46,553 nt of DNA, taken from the NCBI RefSeq assembly GCF_028330525.1, contig NZ_JAQMSD010000290.1, forward strand, positions 1-46,553, written 5' to 3'. Source of the stretch: Spirulina sp. CS-785/01 (lineage in GTDB: Bacteria; Cyanobacteriota; Cyanobacteriia; Cyanobacteriales; Spirulinaceae). Under the pieces are notes generated by a model. That model had not been told where the DNA came from and made no database searches. It saw nothing but the letters and a program-made list of their open reading frames with translations. Below, in pieces: positions 43,745 through 46,553 of this stretch (positions within the stretch are counted from its first letter, which is position 1; every line of letters starts with the position of its first letter). The translations under genes were made by a program, and so were the position numbers.

Positions 43745-44206
43745 TTATCGACATCTGGCCGCAGAAGACTGAGCTAACCGTTCCTCTCGTTGGGCAATAA
43801 TGGTCTCTAAGTCCGGTCTTCCCGTTAATTTGAGGCGTAATTTAGCCCAAATCTTATAAAATTGATCGGCAATAGTCCCGAATACCGGAACACGAGTCAC
43901 CCCATACACCCAACCCATCCCCAAAATCTCATAAACGCGCCGAAATACCTCTAAATCTCGTACAATTGAGCCATCGGGCAATATTCCATGAATGCGTCCC
44001 ATGGCCGCCGCAAAATCAATTCCTGCGTTGTCCTCTGGAGTGTAACTATCGTCACTAATATCAATAAATTTCACGCTACCTCGGCCTGCATCCCGTCGTT
44101 GTAAAAAGTTCACTTCTCGGACACAGAGGGGACATTCCCCATCATAAAGCAATTTAATTTCCCAATCGGGGGGAGAGGTTGGAGTCTGTTGCATAACTTT
44201 GCCCAT
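43745..44206 (-). CDS. DCC-family thiol-disulfide oxidoreductase-like protein
   Basis: 153 residues if the ATG at 44206 (MGKVMQQTPTSPPDW) is used; an ATG at 44194 is equally possible, and one at 44299 would add a poorly conserved leader. The family motif YDGECPLC is present with both cysteines, and VKFIDISDD and WVYGVTRVP follow. DCC proteins have a thioredoxin-like fold; function largely unknown. The gene lies between two unrelated plus-strand genes, convergent with the cyclase. Confidence 0.85.
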   Translation of the reverse strand: MGKVMQQTPTSPPDWEIKLLYDGECPLCVREVNFLQRRDAGRGSVKFIDISDDSYTPEDNAGIDFAAAMGRIHGILPDGSIVRDLEVFRRVYEILGMGWVYGVTRVPVFGTIADQFYKIWAKLRLKLTGRPDLETIIAQREERLAQSSAARCR

Positions 44207-44395
44207 TTGAATCAAGACTTTAATATAATTTAACAAAAAAATGACTGCGTTGGGGGAAACCCCCGTCACTCCGAGTCTTGACAGAGAGAATCTTCTCATC
44301 TTGGAGTTTTCCAGCGATCGCGCTGTCCTAACCTATCCCCGTAATGCAATAATTCTGAATGAGACAAGACTTTTCATTGTTGAGGAGGGTGAACC

Positions 44396-45343
44396 ATGGC
44401 CGGAAGTGAAGTAAAAGCCGATGCGTGGATTAAAGAATATATTACACCTTGGGATGTCTATGAACACGGGATTAAGCGGCTTTTAGCCTATAAGCGCACC
44501 CAATTTCAAGAAATGTATATTGTGGAGACAGGGGCCTATGGGAAAGCCTTAGTTTTAGACGGGAAATGGCAATCTTGTACCGGGGATGAATTTCTCTACC
44601 ATGAACCCCTCGTTCACCCTGCCATGATAGCCCACCAAGCCCCGAAAACCGCTTTAATTTTAGGGGGAGGAGAAGGGGCCACCGTCCGGGAAATTCTGCG
44701 CTGGACGACCATCGAACGAGTCGTGATGGTAGATATTGATGGGGAAGTCGTGGATGCGTGTAAGGAACACCTCCCAGAAATGCACCAAGGGGCCTTTGAG
44801 GATTCTCGGTTAGAATTGGTCATTGGGGATGCGTTGCAATATTTGGCAGACACAAAAGAGAAATGGGATATTATTATCTCGGACTTATCAGACCCCATTG
44901 AGGAAGGCCCGTCATTTCAGTTATTTACCCAAGAGTATTTTCAGCAAATTAAAGGAGTATTAGCATCAGGCGGCTTTTTTGTAGTGCAAGCGGGCCCCAC
45001 AGCTATTGCAGAAATTCAACTTCATGCCCGTTTAGTGAAAACGCTGCGCACTGTATTTCCCCATGTTACCTCCTATGCGTCCCCTGTTCCCACCTATGCA
45101 GTCCCGTGGGGGTTTGCGTTAGCGTCCGATACTTCCATCAATACCCGTCCTGAACCCGAAGAAATCGACGCATTATTGGCAGAAAAGACGACAGGAGGGT
45201 TTAAACTCATAGATGGGATTAGTCTCTTAGGACTCCTACAAACCCCCGCTTATGTCCGCAAAGCCATTGCAGAAGCGGATATGATCTACACCCTGAAAGA
45301 ACCCCCCAAGTTTTTTGGGAAAGGGGTTAAGGGGAATGAGTAA
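44396..45343 (+). CDS. speE: Spermidine synthase-like aminopropyltransferase
   Basis: 315 residues. YHEPLVHPAM, LGGGEGATVREIL (89-101, SAM-binding loop), VMVDIDGEVV (110-119), GDALQYL and the catalytic ISDLSDPI (161-168) define the polyamine aminopropyltransferase family. It has no membrane domain. Substrate could be putrescine, or the gene could be a thermospermine/agmatine-type enzyme as in other bacteria; the sequence does not settle this. GAGGAGGG lies 7 bases before the ATG. No speD or speA lies nearby. Confidence 0.88.
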   Translation: MAGSEVKADAWIKEYITPWDVYEHGIKRLLAYKRTQFQEMYIVETGAYGKALVLDGKWQSCTGDEFLYHEPLVHPAMIAHQAPKTALILGGGEGATVREILRWTTIERVVMVDIDGEVVDACKEHLPEMHQGAFEDSRLELVIGDALQYLADTKEKWDIIISDLSDPIEEGPSFQLFTQEYFQQIKGVLASGGFFVVQAGPTAIAEIQLHARLVKTLRTVFPHVTSYASPVPTYAVPWGFALASDTSINTRPEPEEIDALLAEKTTGGFKLIDGISLLGLLQTPAYVRKAIAEADMIYTLKEPPKFFGKGVKGNE

Positions 45344-45570
45344 TTTTGTTGTTTGTGGTTTGTTGTTTGTGGTTTGTTGTTTGTGACAAAGGGAACAGGG
45401 AACTCCGGAACTGGGAACAGTAAACAGTTGTTACTCCCCATCTCCCCTATCTCCCCCATCTCCCGACTCCCGACTCCCGACTCCCGACTCCCATCTCCCC
45501 TTTGTGTCCTTTGTGTCTTTGTGGTTAAACTATCAACTATCAACGCTCAACCATCAACTATAAACTCTTT
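45344..45570. repeat. Composite intergenic repeat, copy D
   Basis: Fills the gap between speE and the kinase gene. Modules in order: TTGTTTGTGGTTTGTTGTTTG, GGGAACTCCGGAACTGGGAA, CTCCCCTATCTCCCCCATCT, four CCGACTC heptamers (about 45463-45490), CTTTGTGTCCTTTGTGTCTT, then CAACTATCAACGCTCAACC. It ends about 7 bases before the next ATG. Confidence 0.88.
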
Positions 45571-45576
45571 TTCCCC

Positions 45577-46553
45577 ATGAGTTATTGTATCAACCCCAAC
45601 TGTTCAAACCCCACCAATCCGGATAATACGATTTTTTGTCAAGCCTGTGGTTCAGAGTTATTGATTGAAGGACAGTTTCGGGTGGTGCAACCGTTGGGGA
45701 CTGGGGGGTTTGCGACGACCTATGAAGTGGAGGAGGATGGGGTGGCGGAGGTGTTGAAGGTGTTGACGTTGAATAATGATAAAGCGATCGCGCTTTTCAA
45801 ACAAGAAGCCGAAGTCCTCCAACAACTCAACCATCCCGGTATCCCCAACGTCGATGCAGAAGGATATTTCACTTACACCCCCAGAGATACCCCCGACCCG
45901 GTACACTGTATCGTCATGGAGAAAATTGAAGGGGAAAACCTCGAAGAATGGCTAGAGAAACGGGGGAATCGACCTATTAGCCAAAAACTCGCCCTCAAAT
46001 GGTTACGGCAATTAGTGAATATCTTACAAGAAGTCCACCAAAAGAACTTCTTTCATCGGGACATCAAACCCTCCAACATCATGTTACGTCCCGATGGACA
46101 GTTAGCCCTCATTGACTTTGGCACGGTCAAAGAAATTACCGCCACCTTTTTAGCCAGTCAAAACGAACGGGGAACGGTCTTATTTTCCAGAGGATATGCC
46201 CCTATTGAACAAGAAAACGGCCACACTGTCCCCCAGTCCGACTTTTTCGCCCTAGGCCGCACCTTTGTGCATCTCCTCACCGGGAAACATCCCCTGGATA
46301 TGTATGATCCCTATACCTCCCAACTGCAATGGCAAGAACAAACTGAGAATATCCACCCGGACTTAATTGCCTTTTTAGAACAACTGATGGCGAGATTATA
46401 CCGCGATCGCCCGGAAAATACCCAAATCCTCCTCCAACAACTCGACCAACTCGAACAGCGCATTTATACCCCCCCACCTGTCTCCTCCACCGTATCCTCC
46501 TCCTCTCCCTCCTCCCCTCCGCAAACTACCTCCTCCTCCCCTCCCTCCTCTCC
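45577..46553 (+). CDS. Serine/threonine protein kinase, N-terminal part (runs off the window)
   Basis: 325 codons to the window edge, no stop. An N-terminal zinc ribbon (C4, C9, C21, C24; YCINPNCSNPTNPDN) precedes a Pkn2-type kinase domain. The glycine loop is LGTGGFATTY (40-49), ATP lysine K61, catalytic HRDIKPSN (160-167) and DFG (180-182), with GYAPIEQENG in the activation segment. A Ser/Pro-rich linker begins near residue 310 (PPPVSSTVSSSSPSSPP), which in such proteins leads to a membrane anchor or sensor domain. The start ATG directly follows the repeat block and lacks a Shine-Dalgarno. Confidence 0.9.
   Translation, partial: MSYCINPNCSNPTNPDNTIFCQACGSELLIEGQFRVVQPLGTGGFATTYEVEEDGVAEVLKVLTLNNDKAIALFKQEAEVLQQLNHPGIPNVDAEGYFTYTPRDTPDPVHCIVMEKIEGENLEEWLEKRGNRPISQKLALKWLRQLVNILQEVHQKNFFHRDIKPSNIMLRPDGQLALIDFGTVKEITATFLASQNERGTVLFSRGYAPIEQENGHTVPQSDFFALGRTFVHLLTGKHPLDMYDPYTSQLQWQEQTENIHPDLIAFLEQLMARLYRDRPENTQILLQQLDQLEQRIYTPPPVSSTVSSSSPSSPPQTTSSSPPSS

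Overview
The window is a stretch of cyanobacterial chromosome. The evidence is chlB (dark-operative protochlorophyllide reductase), a ccmK3-ccmK4 beta-carboxysome shell pair, the cyanobacteria-specific split DnaE intein, homologues of the plastid genes ycf35 and ycf46, a CyaB-type adenylate cyclase, and many copies of the HIP1 octamer GCGATCGC. Species cannot be fixed from sequence alone. No rRNA, tRNA, CRISPR array, prophage or intact insertion sequence was found.

Layout. 1-5.4 kb: dnaE N-half with the split-intein N-half, galT, and chlB convergent to them. 5.4-9.0 kb: a leftward group adk, rph and a large multi-pass membrane protein that may be a GT-C glycosyltransferase. 9.2-12.3 kb: a rightward DNA-precursor cluster of dcd (interrupted by a 379-residue HNH intein), thyX and a PD-(D/E)XK-like protein. 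12.3-14.5 kb: leftward hppD, ycf35 and a DUF4340 protein. 14.6-21 kb: two unknown membrane proteins, a nucleotide-sugar epimerase, pyk, a tnpB remnant and cobS. 21-27 kb: a conserved hypothetical, tgt, a LplA/LipM-type gene, a small membrane protein, ccmK3-ccmK4, DUF2993 and DUF2809 proteins. 27-35 kb: a decayed gene, a dynamin-like GTPase, a Uma2 nuclease-fold protein, ycf46, and a membrane protein with a low-complexity tail made of 51-bp repeats. 35-46.5 kb: a receiver-histidine kinase, an ABC1/UbiB kinase, recN, a cyaB-like cyclase, a DCC thioredoxin-fold protein, an aminopropyltransferase and a Ser/Thr kinase cut by the window end.

Functionally it is mostly a housekeeping region: replication and repair (dnaE, recN), dTMP supply (dcd with thyX), pigment and quinone metabolism (chlB, hppD), carbon fixation and glycolysis (ccmK3/4, pyk), cofactors (cobS, lipoate), tRNA modification (tgt) and signalling (cyclase, kinases).

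The unusual content lies in parasitic or repetitive DNA. Two inteins sit in DNA-metabolism genes. A HIP1-ended palindrome appears to be inserted in frame in the LID region of adk. A composite intergenic repeat, with the same ordered modules in both orientations, occurs in several gaps. Simple repeats run right up to several start codons and leave no Shine-Dalgarno sequence. There are also palindromic hairpins and two decaying gene remnants. No clear new multi-gene defence or biosynthetic system was seen. The strongest candidates for new biology are the dcd intein, the adk insertion and the modular intergenic repeat.
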